Assembly: GCA_029237695.1 (NCBI GenBank)
Contig: CM055274.1
Coordinates: 64,849,484 to 64,913,483, forward strand
DNA length: 64,000 nt
Direction of reading: 5' to 3'
Source: Conchocele bisecta
Lineage: Eukaryota; Mollusca; Bivalvia; Lucinida; Thyasiridae
Below, piece by piece: positions 35,216 through 46,792 of this stretch. Under the pieces are notes generated by a model. That model was not told the DNA's origin. It saw only the letters and a program-made list of their open reading frames with translations, and searched no databases. How positions within the stretch are numbered: position 1 is the first letter of the stretch; each line of letters begins with the position of its first letter. A program made the position numbers and the translations under genes.

Positions 35216-35455
35216 TATAAATAATTAAAAAATACCATGCCTCATTTGCATATGAAAAGAACCTGATACCAACGCGCGTCACTATCAGTAAAATAAATAT
35301 TACTAAATGATTATACCTGTATAGCGGCCACTCATAATCTTCAGAACTAGTGGAATAGTGACACAATTATACACTATTTAATTAAGCACATATTTTCGAA
35401 GATTTCTAGCATCTATAGTAGGTTATTCGCATGTTTGGTAAGGACATTCACTTCC

Positions 35456-36416
35456 GCCTGCGATTCTCTTACCAAGAATTGCAATCCAGCGGTCGTTGAA
35501 TTGCAATTCGTCCCCTCTGAAATTGCAGTCTAATTGCAGTCCAATCGCGGTCCCGTTTTTGCGGTCATTCTTTCGCAATACCGTTTGTGCGGTCATTCTT
35601 TCGCGGTCCAGTTTGTGCGGTCATTTTTTCGCGATACCGTTTGTCCGGTCATTCTTTCGCTATTTGCGGTAAAAACTTAGCGTTACGCGTATATATACAC
35701 ATAATTCTACTATTTATGTATATTTTATTGGATTTTAAATGCTAAATACAGATAGGAAAATATATATTTTCGTCAGAAAAAATCAACTATTTCGATTTTA
35801 TTGCCGCATTGGTCAAGCAGAGCGGTCCGCTGGTTTGACCGCAGAGCGCAGTGTAAAGCGGTCATTCTTTCGCAGTTTAAAGAAAAAAGGAGCGTAAACT
35901 GCAATTAAAAGCGGAGCGCAGCGCCAACTGCGCTATAAGTATTGCAATTCCGCAACCAACTCTTTGGACCGCAGTCACATGATTGCAGTCCGATTGCAGT
36001 CCAATAAAAACTTAGCGTTACGCGTATATATACACCTAATTCTACTATTTATGTATATTTTATTGGATTTTAAATGGCTAAATACAGACAGGAAAATATA
36101 TCTTTTCGTCAGAAAAAATCAACTATTTTGATGTTATTGCCGCATTGGTCAAGCAGAGCGGTACGCTGGTTTGACCGCAGAGCGCAGCGTAAGGCGGTCG
36201 TTCTTTCGCAGTTTAAAGAAAAAAAGGAGCGTAAACTGCAATTAAAAGCGGAGCGCAGCGCTAACTGCGCTATAAGTATTGCAATTCCGCAACCAACTCT
36301 TTGGACCGCAGTCACATGATTGCAGTCCGATTGCGGTCCAATTGCAATTAATGGGAACGCGAATTGCAATCCTGCGCTCCAGGAATTGCAATTCGCCTGG
36401 TAAGAGAACCGCAGGC
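35456..36416 (+). mobile_element. TCTCTTACC-ended inverted-repeat element, copy 2 (uninterrupted)
   Basis: The left end GCCTGCGATTCTCTTACCA and right end TGGTAAGAGAACCGCAGGC are inverted. Inside are the GCGGTCATTCTTTCGC minisatellite and two tandem ~340-bp units (35664 and 36009 starts of TTAGCGTTACGCGTATATA). It supplies the empty site for the insertion at 7846-8607. Confidence 0.82.
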
Positions 36417-36566
36417 CACTCTGTACAATTGAGTTTACAATTATTTTGAAATTCACAAACCTTGAGGGAAATAGTAATAGTAAATGGTTGCTAAATAAAT
36501 TATACATGTACATTCTTACTGAATGTGCGCATATCCTATTCTAAATGCTAGAAATGTAAATATTAA

Positions 36567-37067
36567 AGGTGCATGCCCACTCAGTAGGCACACAATGTTC
36601 TTTATATCAGAGACATCATCTGAGACAGTTTCTGGCAAAAGAAACATTCATTCACCATTACCCCATGTATTGATTTGCATTATTATACATTTTATATCAG
36701 ATGTAACCTTCCACATTGATATCAGGGGTGATAACCGCGTTTCCTTAAAATGATAACGGACATTACTATTTATGATCTGTATTTATTGTTTCATGTGCAA
36801 TTATCATACTTTATAATCTGTCGAAAATATTATTTTTTCAGGTGACAAATTTAATTAGTATAAATAATTAAAAAATACCATGCCTCATTTGCATATGAAA
36901 AGAACCTGATACCAACGCGCGTCACTATCAGTAAAATAAATATTACTAAATGATTATACCTGTATAGCGGCCACTCATAATCTTCAGAACTAGTGGAATA
37001 GTGACACAATTATACACTATTTAATTCCTACAAAGAACATTTGTGCCTACTGAGTGGGCATGTACCT
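36567..37067. mobile_element. TTAA-flanked MITE, complete copy
   Basis: Flanked by TTAA at 36563-36566 and 37068-37071. The ends AGGTGCATGCCCACTCAGTA and TACTGAGTGGGCATGTACCT are inverted repeats, continuing to about 40 bp with AGGCACA(CA)ATGTTCTTT. The 501-bp non-coding body also occurs at 4158 and 32046. TTAA duplications are characteristic of piggyBac-type elements, but the end sequence is not a canonical CCY start. Confidence 0.85.
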
Positions 37068-37071
37068 TTAA

Positions 37072-37599
37072 CTGTCATAACAGTACTTGCATTATCGTGT
37101 TAAGTTTTATCCACTCTCTGGTAAGATGCATTAAGGCGTTTGAACAGTGGAAAATGTTGCGTTCAATAGAGAATTTTGGACCTTGAGTATGAAATGTTCC
37201 ATGATATCTCATTCTGAAAATGATAACGTAACAGCATCATGCTATTGTCTAGAAGGAAATATTTCCTCTAAGGAAAATATCAATAGTATTTCTTTCAGAA
37301 ATCTTGGTAACTCAATATATAGTGTGCAATATAATGATTTATCCGGTTGCATCATGTGAAACAAGGATAAACAATTGAACATATTCTATTGCTCATATTC
37401 CACTTCTTGTCCATCGTATGATGGTCTTTCACATTTAAACTGGTAATAGTTTTGTTAAAGGATCATTGTGATAACACACTTAAAGCAAACAAACTTAAAC
37501 AATTATATGTGTGTTCTGGTGACAGTCTATGAATTATAATAATAACTTTCTTTGTCTTGTTTAAGTCCCAGATGCCGGTGCTGATAACATATTGCATTT
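37072..37599. other. No feature recognised
   Basis: AT-rich sequence with short frames only (37147-37359 has no motif). No repeat match to the rest of the window was noticed. Confidence 0.5.
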
Positions 37600-38240
37600 G
37601 TCTCCGAACTGCTTTGGATATCAACTTGAAACTTCATATACACATTGATCACCATCCACATTTTCATTCAATACCCTACCCATGCTGCCCATCTTGAGAT
37701 GCTGCTCGTTTGAACTACTCAGTTGACAAATTTACATACGTGATCTATTTTTCAGGTGAACGCAACGTAAATTTGCTTTTACATAATATTGTGGGCGTAA
37801 ATTTACATAACATGCAATTTTACACACGGAGTAAATTCAGGCACATGAACAGGGCTTTAAAATTTATTTTTAAAGTTTACATTAAAGTTTTTCAAATTGC
37901 TATATCTCGGTGACTGCTTTGGATATCAACTTGAAACTTCATATACACATTGATCACCATCCATATTTTCATTCAATACCCTACCCATGCTGCCCAGAAG
38001 CACAAGGTCATGACTTTAAAGTTTTTGTTAAAGTTTTATGTTCATGTTTTTCAAATTCAATTTGATTCAAATTAGCATCCAAATATTTATTGTGACTAAT
38101 AAACAAAACATTGCGTTAAACATTTCTAGAATTTATCTGTTACCAATTGAGATTATGATGTGAAGCTTCATATACACATTTATTACCATTTATTGTGAAT
38201 AATAAGCATACAACACCAATACCCAGGGTCAAGGACTTTG
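37600..38240 (+). repeat. TTGGATATCAACTTGAAAC satellite fragment
   Basis: Two units at about 37609 and 37914 with GGATATCAACTTGAAACTTC, ATACACATTGATCACCATCC and ATACCCTACCCATGCTGCCC. A CATGAACAGGGCTT inverted-repeat end (37843-37857) marks an insertion between them. Related to 30290-30460. Confidence 0.65.
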
Positions 38241-38523
38241 AATTTCAATCCAGACATCATTGGGGAGCATTTGTTGGATTTACCGACCATCTAGTTTTAT
38301 CCAATTGTAGGCAAATCATGACTCCAAAATGGTGACATTCCATTTTTAAAGGCATACAAATTGGTACTAGTGTTATGTTATTATGAGTTCTGAGGTTACT
38401 ACATGAGTCTCACTAAGTTACAGAAAGTAGAAGATGTGTTGCATGTTGGTCTTATTTCTACTGTGGGTGGCAGGTGGGAGTATGTGATGGGTAATTTAAC
38501 GATCGGGGTTCATCCTTACCGGA

Positions 38524-38720
38524 GGGATGGACTAGCCTAGAGGTTAGAACACCTGACTTATAATCCGGAGGATGTGGGTTCAAACCTCGCCTTAGGCATC
38601 AAACATACTTTCATAGTATTTCCATCCACTGGTCTGTCGAATGAGACTTTAAACTGTGGTCCCGTCTGTATATGACCCTAGCTGTTGGTGGGACGTTAAA
38701 CCCATTCACTTTCACTTTTT
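38524..38720 (+). mobile_element. tRNA-derived SINE with 13-bp target duplication
   Basis: The 5' part reads as a tRNA: an A-box-like TAGCCTAGAGG, an anticodon-arm region CTTATAA and a B-box-like GGTTCAAACCT, within GGATGGACTAGCC...CTCGCC. The 3' part includes TATATGACCCTAGCTGTTGG and GGGACGTTAAACCC. It is flanked by CATCCTTACCGGA and CATTCTTACCGGA (one difference); the uninterrupted target is in the copy at 24264. It is not a functional tRNA gene: the CCA-end pairing is poor and it is clearly an insertion. Confidence 0.85.
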
Positions 38721-38748
38721 CATTCTTACCGGAATTTGTACTGGAGAC

Positions 38749-38995
38749 CAGGGGCCCGTTTCACTAAACTTTGTACGACTTAAATGTTCGTAAGTGCAAA
38801 TTTAGGATCGTCTGGAAATTTCAATTGATGGATTTACATTTATTGAGCATAGGCTGCATATGCAGCCTATTCTCAATGAATGTAAATCCAATAATTGTTT
38901 ACAATAAAATATTGTTAATGTGAAATTTACAGACTATCACAATTTTGCACCTATGAATATTTTAGTCGGACGAAGTTTAGTGAAACGGGCCCCTG
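38749..38995. mobile_element. GGGGCCCGTTTCACTAAACTT MITE
   Basis: Inverted ends of about 33 bp: GGGGCCCGTTTCACTAAACT and AGTTTAGTGAAACGGGCCCC. The empty target in the sister repeat is GAGACCTGGTTTGG, giving CAG/CTG at the borders, so a 3-bp duplication is possible. The centre holds a long palindrome (38831-38889): ATAGGCTGCATATGCAGCCT and more on each side. A relic of the family is at 26670-26770. Confidence 0.85.
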
Positions 38996-39305
38996 GTTTG
39001 GCCCTCACATACGTCTTTGGCATTTTGTATGTAACAGTTGAACCTTATGTCAGTATTACAATTACTCGCAATCCTATTTTAGGGGAAGGGGCCAAGTGAC
39101 TTTGGTGTGGTATGGACCTGACACCAGGTCAGGTTATTCTAATTTCAGGGCTGAATACATTTGTATATTTTTTCTCGATGTAAATATTCGGTTCTGATTT
39201 TCTGATTTTCCCCCCAATGCAGCAAGTTTAAACGGGATCGAATCCATTTGCCCAGCCTTACCTGACCTTAGCTGTTGATATGCCGTTAAACACCAAGAAA
39301 CAAAC

Positions 39306-40800
39306 AATTAAACTTACTTCTACTGATAAGTATCAGTCAATTATCCATCAACTCATCACTGACTGACCGTGATGCTTGTTGTTGCTTGCTAGATGATAGA
39401 TATTGCTCGCAGGTCATCCACCATATTTCTGTAAAAAGTATAAGATGAATCTACAATATAATATGGGCCTAATAGGGTATAATCCAATTCTAAAAAGCCC
39501 ACCTAAATTTTGAGTTGATGAGGCCGGCGGGAGAAGGTTTTATTGTAGTTTCCTATGGAAAAATATGTCCTAAATCCGATAAGAAATGTTTGCAGCTCGA
39601 AAAAGTGTCCAAAATCTGTTTAATTTAGATAAATTTGATGTTGTTTTTGTGTTTTTCATATAGCATGGCGGGTTTAAAGCACATTATCATAATTTAGACC
39701 AATTGTGCATTAGTAGAAACTTCAAAATGGATGCCCAAATCACTATATTTACCATAAAAACATATTTAAGTGTGTTATATCCTTACTGTTAAATAATTTG
39801 CTCATAAATACATTTGTGTTGCATGAAAATAGTTTATAGACAACGCGACAATGAATTAAGTAATGTACTATAAGGAGTTACCCATCTCTGTATAGTAGTC
39901 TGGGGGCAATTGCTCAGAATCTGGCACCTCATGTTAATTTTCCTTTGCTGGTGGTTTTGTATTCGTCTTGGATCCCACTTTCTGAAAAATCCGGGTGAAT
40001 TTTTTTTCGAACTTTCAATGTCATCTCGAGGTCATTCAAAATCAATGACAAAATCCTGGTATTTATGCCCCGAAACCGAGGAATTGGTTCATTTGAAGTG
40101 TCCATATCTTCGGTGGTATGCATCACAATAATTAATAGTCAACTGCAATCAAGACAGCTATCAAGGTCATGGTTACAATACTATATTTTCAAGGTCATCG
40201 AAGGAAAACGGCAACGTTTTCTTTTTTGTAGTACTGCTATAACAGTATTGTGTACATATATCGTTAAACTATTATCCTAGAAAATATATCTCTAGAGATC
40301 TGTAAGATAATGTTTTTTTCACCAGCCACGACAAAAAGGAACTTATTTAGTTTTTTACTAGAAACTCATGATGGGCTAGTACATTAATGTACCCTGGTAT
40401 GAACATAACGCTATCATTATAGTTTGGGGGTAATCGCCATGAATGTGGCACATTGTGTTAATCTTTCTTCTCGTGGTTGTTTTATATTATAACCTTATAG
40501 GGTTCAGCTCTCAGAAAATAACGGTGCCATTTCTTTCCAATTAAGTTCAATGGCATTTCAAGGTCGTTGAACTTCAGGACAAAATTGATGCCCTATGTAC
40601 TTTATAAACATATTCATGAATACATTTGGCATACACAAATTGTCAATATTTTCATTGATATTGATAATAAATTTATTTGTGAAATAGAAAAACAGTCATC
40701 AAATGTTAATATCATAGTAGGTCGCAGATTTTGATACCTTTAAATTCAGCAATCAAACTGCACATGTTTCGTATTCTTTGTCATAATTCCGCATTTATTA
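39306..40800. other. Intron-like DNA with an old duplicated repeat
   Basis: Sequence near 39900-40120 (GGGGGCAATTGCTCAGAATC, TGGCACCTCATGTTAATTTT) is weakly repeated at 40425-40590 (GGGGGTAATCGCC, GTGGCACATTGTGTTAATC). The same family appears on the minus strand at 52855-52990. No coding evidence. Confidence 0.5.
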
Positions 40801-40804
40801 ATCT

Positions 40805-40894
40805 ATAGTAAGCTTTCCGCAATAATACGAACAATTCGTTCCTGGCTACTGCAGAATTCTTCAACATATCGTATTATTGCGGAAAGCTTACTAT
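40805..40894. mobile_element. 90-bp hairpin MITE
   Basis: ATAGTAAGCTTTCCGCAATA plus ATACGA (40805-40830) is exactly complementary to 40869-40894, with a 38-nt loop. The 26-bp perfect arms suggest a recent small foldback insertion. No clear target duplication. Confidence 0.8.
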
Positions 40895-41765
40895 CATGAC
40901 TAAACCAGAACCCAGGGAATTGAAGCTTGGAAGATCCGGTGAAAGAGATGTGAAGGAGTGGAAGTGTGAAGAGTAGGTTCCTGGTTACTGTATTAATCTT
41001 AAGACATGTATTTGTAAAGAAAACGTTGCGTTGCTCCTGTGTTCGTCTGTCCGTCCGTCCGCCCGCCCGCCCGTCCGTCCATCCATATACATTTAGTTTG
41101 GAAGAGTTTCTCTAGTTATGTGATGTATTTGTTTTTACTTTTGCTGAATGCCAGTTCAAGGTCATGGAAAATTAAGAATAATGTCGTATTGTATTTATCA
41201 AAAGAACAAAAATAGGATAAATACCATATAATGTCATCTACTGAATATGTGTGTCGGGTTTCATTAATTAAAAGAAAACTATAAAAGCACATATATTATG
41301 AAATGATAATTTCCATGTCATGCTTCATAACGTTTATAATTACTGATTGCTACCTATTAATTTCTAGTAAATGCAAATTCGAACACATCATGACTCATGC
41401 ACTGCTGTAGACGATGGTTAATGTGTACGCATGTCATGCTGCTAACCCATTGTGTATTGCGCCAGACATGTTTTCATGGATTCATTGGTCTCCTCTCTGT
41501 ATCTTTTCTAGTTTGGATAACGTCACAGTCTGGTTAAGATTGAAAATCTAAACATATATGATTGTGGTTTGTGGTAATGTAGTATAATCATCATTATTTT
41601 TTGGTGGGACCGTGCTCAGTTACTTCCATACAGGACCCACACTGAGATAGCATCTCCCTCATAATATACATTTGTATAACCGTGTCTAATTCTCCGAGTA
41701 AACAGATATGTACGAAATCCAAATGAGGATGGATTCACTGTTAACCAGACACCATACTAGAGGAT
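40895..41765. other. Intron-like DNA; one head-type microsatellite
   Basis: AACGTTGCGTTGCTCCTGTG followed by GTCCGTCCGTCC and GCCCGCCC (41023-41085) matches the head tract of satellite-cored elements. No tandem core follows, so it is a stripped remnant. The remainder is featureless. Confidence 0.5.
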
Positions 41766-43822
41766 CTATATGGGCAAGAATTCGCTATTCTGGAGAATGC
41801 ATATTTTTCTTGTCGATTCCATTTAAACACTACATACAAAGAGAAATGTTGAGATGGAACACTTTTACAACTTCAGTTATATGAATACACATATGGACTA
41901 TCTAGCAGGACCAAAAAAAAGGTTATCGAAGTTGATTGAACAAGCTGTACAGTTCTTCAATTTGTATGTATCTCACCCTTTTTAGGTGAAAAAGGGGGAC
42001 ATTTTTAACATGTCCTAGTATGTGCAAGTATTTCTTATTGATCTTGCCCTTTTCATTGCGTCGAAAGAGATCGTACGTTTCTGTGAGCAGTCTAACTATA
42101 TTTCAGTACAAAAATTATTTGTCCATCGGAAGTATAACCATTGAAAAAAATATAACCAAAATTAGTGTGTGTACCGGTATGTAACATTTTCTTGTCAAAC
42201 CCTGTTACATACGTATAACCAGTCCAGTAGCCTACAATATGGAACCTGATTAATTTCTTTACTGACATATTGAACCATCTGGCGGTGAGTCTTAAGATGC
42301 AAGTAAGATTTTTGTTTTATCTTCAAAGAAACAAAAATGGTAAAAGAAAAGTATATATATAATATTTCTTGTCAACAAACTGTTACATACGCAGAAGTGG
42401 CTTCATATAAACATAGAAAACAACAATCAACAGCCAGGTTTATTTTACTACATTTGTTAGAAATCAGCATATTCTCACTTTTGGCACCAAACATAGAGGA
42501 TATGGCCAGTTAGAAAACAAATGATAGGAGGTATAGTTTTTCATGTCAAAATGTTACATACTGCTGTAAATCAGATAAAGTGTTTTAACGGACTGGTCAT
42601 GGCAATATATAAGCAAAATCAATGCATTTAACATAAAGCTGCTCCTAATAGATTAACCAAACATCTTTTATAATCTTATTTACAACATAAGTAAAGGAAT
42701 TTCAATAATGTGTATGTAACATTGACAAAATTGACAAAATTGTTACATACATCAATTGCCTCAAATGTTGAAATAGTCCGTTCATGATAATAATTAATTT
42801 ATAAAAAGTTTATAAAATAAATCCTGTCCCTGTAGGTTTATTATATTAAAGTTGTAAATAGCTCATGTAGTGCTATTTGCTGTATAAATAAAGGAAGGTA
42901 TATGATATGTACGTAACATTGACGAAAACATGTTATAGTACCTTAAAGATGTTGCAATGGAGTATTCAGGGTATTTTAAATTATCAAATTGTGGATTTAA
43001 ACAAAATTTGGTGATAATGGGATGGTTGCAAACTATAAACTGCTCATGTAAACTTATTACTAACATAAATAAATAAACCTGAAAAATGTGCATGTAACAT
43101 TTACAAGAATAACATATTGCAATCTATTTATTTATTACACATTAATCAAAACATTTTCTGTGTAAACTGTTAACAATCATCTTATCTTTATACAGTTTAT
43201 TGTCTTACAAGAAGAAATTCCAGTTGCCACATAGTAATAAGCATCCAGTCTCTAAAAAATGTATTGCTTTGCATATTTGTCAATGTTACATACGCGACTT
43301 CGATCAAATGTCACAATATACTTCTCAAGGTAAGGCATGATTTAAACTAATGCCTCTACAACAAATAAAGTCCAAATAGGTTTGTTACAACCGATAAATA
43401 TATAGTATAATCTCATTTCTAACAGTTTAGAATGAGCATGGAATATGTGTATGTAACATTTGACGAGAAAAATATATTGTAGCCATTTTTTCATCAACCA
43501 ATACTCAATGCATTTTCTGGTAAAGGTGATTGTTAGTGCACAGTAAAACACGTCTTTACACAGCAAAGAAACTAAGATGCCATTTGAAAGCAACATAGGA
43601 TCACCAAATACATAATACCTCTGTCAATGTTACATACACGAGATTCAGCACATTTCTATGTCTCCGTAGTCAAAGGCATGTATATTCTGCAAACAACTGC
43701 AATTGTCCAAACCCTAATGGCTTGGACTATGCCACGTAGTTTTTCTAACAAAGCACAAAATCCAAAAGAAATCTCTTAAATGTCCCCCTATTAGGCCAAA
43801 TACTGAATTCTGGCCCATATAG
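41766..43822. mobile_element. Inverted-repeat-bounded element with GTATGTAAC motifs every ~180 bp
   Basis: Left CTATATGGGCAAGAATTC (41766-41783) and right GAATTCTGGCCCATATAG (43805-43822) are inverted, continuing weakly for about 28 bp. A second inverted pair, AGGGGGACATTT and AAATGTCCCCCT, lies near 41994 and 43779. Between them GTATGTAACATT or AATGTTACATAC boxes, often facing each other around TTGACAA, occur near 42180, 42370, 42545, 42720, 42908, 43093, 43283, 43450 and 43628, a step of 167-190 bp. The rest of each unit is only faintly alike. No protein is recognised. Confidence 0.55.
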
Positions 43823-44422
43823 TCAGCTTATTTCATGTAATACTAAATAATATCACCAACTTATTATTAAAATAGCAACTTTCACATAAGATATGTAAGA
43901 AACAATGCATTACAGTGATCTCTAGCTAACAAATCATACAGATCAGCACGTATCCACAAAGGTCTTGGCTTTCATAAACATAATGATATCCGATCATGTA
44001 TATTTCCTAATGTATAATGGCTACCAGCAGTCTGTTGTGCCATCCGACTATGCAAAATGATAATTTATTGCATAAACCATGCTGGCTCTTGATAAAAACA
44101 GACAATCAATTTGAAAATACAAGCATGCTGACAGATAATAGACACGATTAGCACATGAAATTAAATATTAGAATGCATTGTATACATTCTCCACTGTAAC
44201 TGATATCATAGAAGAACATGGCCAAGCCCACTGTCAGCTCTGAATATAGAGCATTCTGACATCTGCTCTTCCTTATATAATATACGCTCAAAAAAAAAGA
44301 AGAGCATATATAATGGTTAAGTGCCTCGTTAAAATTGTCGACATTATTTTCCATGAGTCTATGGTACATATGATTTACTGCTTTCTAGTATGCACCTATA
44401 AATAAACATGCGATGATTTATT
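43823..44422. other. No feature recognised
   Basis: AT-rich non-coding sequence. The minus-strand frame 44148-44369 shows no motif. Confidence 0.5.
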
Positions 44423-46792
44423 ATGCCCCCGCCACCGAATGGTGAGGGGGGCATATAGTGTTACCGGCGTCCGTCCGTCCGTACGTACGTACGGCCCGAA
44501 ACCTTAACGCTGGGTAAATGGCTTATAATTTCTGTTTCCTTGCTCGGTTCTGCTTCACATTTCACACACGCATTGCTCCAATGGTCCTCTACCGCCCTGT
44601 GACAAATCCACATTCGTCCCGCCCCCGCTAAGCCCAGGGTCAAGGTCACAGACTTGGTGCGTTCAAAACCTTAAAGCTGGGTAAATGGCTTATAATTTCT
44701 GTTTCCTTGCTCGGATCTGCTTCACATTTTCACACGCATTGCTCCAATGGTCCTCTACCGCCCTGTGACAAATCCACATTCGTCCCGCCCCCGCTAAGCC
44801 CAGGGTCAAGGTCACAGACTTGGTGCGTTCGAAACCTTAACGCTGGGTAAATGGCTTATAATTTCTGTTTCCTTGCTCGGATCTGCTTCACATTTCACAC
44901 ACGCATTGCTCCAATGGTCCTCTACCGCCTTGTGACAAATCCACATTCGTCCCGCCCTCGTTAAGCCCAGGGTCAAGGTCACAGACTTGGTGCGTTCAAA
45001 ACCTTAACGCTGGGTAAATGGCTTATAATTTCTGTTTCCTTGCTCGGATTTGCTTCACATTTCACACACGCATTGCTCCAATGATCCTCACCGCCCTGCA
45101 AATCCACATTCGTCCCACTAAGCCCAGGGTCAAGGCACAGACTTGGTGCGTCGAACCTTAAGCTGGGTAAATGGCTCCAATTTCTGTTCCCTTGTCGGAT
45201 CTGCTTCACATTTCACACGCATTTCTCCAATGGTCCTCTACCGCCCTGTACAAATCATTCGTCCCGCCCGCTAAGCCCAGGGTCAAGGTCACAGACTTGG
45301 TGCGTTCGAAACCTTAACGCTGGTTAAATGGCTATAAGAATTTCTGTCTTGCTCGGATCTGCTTCACATTTCACACACGCATTTCTCCAATGGTCCTCTA
45401 CCGCCCTGTGACAAATCCACATTCGTCCCGCCCCCGCTAAGCCCAGGGTCAAGGTCACAGACTTGGTGCGTTCGAAACCTTAACGCTCGGGTAAATGGCT
45501 TATAATTTCTATTTCCTTGCTCGGATCTGCTTCACATTTCACACACGCATTTCTCCAATGGTCCTCTACCGCCCTGTGACAAATCTACATTCGTTCCGCC
45601 CCCGCTAAGCCCAGGGTCAAGGTCACAGACTTGGTGCGTTCAAAACCTTAACGCTCAGGTAAATGGCTTGTAATTTCTGTGTCCTTGCTCGGATCTGTGT
45701 CACATTTCTCACACGCATTGCTCCAATGGTCTTCTACCGCGCTGTGACAAATCCACATTCGTCCCGCCCCCGCAAAGCCCAGGGTCAAGGTCACAGACTT
45801 GGTGCGTTCCAAACCTTAACGCTCGGGTAAATGGCTTGTAATTTCTGTGTCCTTGCTCGGATCTGCGTCACATTTCTCACACGCATTGCTCCAATGGTCC
45901 TCTACACCTGTGCTCACATTCGTCCTCGCCCCGCTAAGCCAGGGTCAGGTCACAGACTTGGTGCGTTCGAAACCTTACGCTCGGGTAAATGCTTTATTAA
46001 TCTGTTTCCTTGCTCGGATCTGCTTCACATTTCACACACGCATTGTCCAATGGTCCTCTACCACCCTGTGACAAATCCACATTCGTCCTGCCCCCGCTAA
46101 GCCAGGGTCAAGGTCACAGACTTGGTGCGTTCGAAACCTTAACGCTGGTAAATGGCTAATTTTCTGTTTCCTTGAAATCGGATCTGCTTCACATTTCACA
46201 CATGCATTGCTCCAAGTCCTCTACCTCCCTGTGACAAATCCACATTCGTCCCACCCCCGCTAAGCCAGGGTCAATGGTCACGACTTGGTTGCGTCGAAAC
46301 TTACGCTGGGTAAATGGCTTATATTTCTGTGTCTTTGCTCGGATCTGCTTCACATTTCACACATGCATTGCTCCAATGCTCCTCTACCTCCCTGTGACAA
46401 AATCCACATTCGTCCACCCCGTAAGCCCCCGTCCAAGGTCAGACTTGGTGCGGGTGAAACTTAACGGTCGGGTAAATGGCTTTCAATTTCTGTGACGCTG
46501 GATGCTTCACATTCAAAATGCCATTGTTCCAATGTCTACTCCCTGTGACAAAAATCCACATTCGTCCCGCCCCCGAAGCCAGGGTTCAAGGTACAAGACT
46601 TGGTGCATTCAAAATTAAACATCGGGTAAATGGCTTATAATTTCTGTTTCCTTTCTCGGATCTGCTTCACATTTCACACATGCATTGCTCCATTCGTCCT
46701 CTGCCACTCTGTGACAAATCCACATTCAAATATGCCTTGTTTTCTTTGGCTGCCAGCGGGGGCATTCGTGTGCCGACAGGCCACATTTCTAG
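44423..46792 (+). mobile_element. Satellite-cored element (ATGCCCCC head, TTTCTAG tail, ~13 units)
   Basis: The head hairpin pairs TATGCCCCC...CCACC with TGGTG...GGGGGGCATA, then TAGTGTTACC and GTCCGTCCGT. The ~167-170-bp units carry ACCTTAACGCTGGGTAAATG, TTGCTCGGATCTGCTTCACA, ACCGCCCTGTGACAAATCC and GCCCAGGGTCAAGGTCAC. Unit quality drops after about 45900, with many small deletions. The tail is GCCAGCGGGGGCATTCG, imperfect hairpin TGTGCC-GACA-GGCCACA, then TTTCTAG. T precedes and follows. Related to 11330-12187. Confidence 0.82.

Larger units (their letters stand above)
32046..35384 (+). mobile_element. TTAA MITE copy 2, carrying nested insertions
   Basis: It matches 36660-37010 of the complete copy: GATATCAGGGGCGATAACCG, TTTATAATCTG, TTTTTTCAGGTGACAAATTT to the left and TAAATAATTAAAAAATACC to the right. 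It is split at AATTAGTA by the element at 32230-35215. Both outer ends are lost: similarity stops at CTATTTAATT (35384) before the terminal inverted repeat. Confidence 0.8.
38461..39305 (+). repeat. LINE/SINE-like repeat with CAAA tail, split by two insertions
   Basis: Matches 24264-24688 from GGGTAATTTAACGATCGG to GTTAAACACCAAGAAAC. It is interrupted first after CATCCTTACCGGA by a SINE (38524-38720) and then within GGAGACC...TGGTTTGG by a MITE (38749-38995). Confidence 0.8.

Noticed and set aside
38524..38600. Functional tRNA gene
   Set aside because: The tRNA-like part is the head of a SINE with a target duplication and a LINE-like tail.
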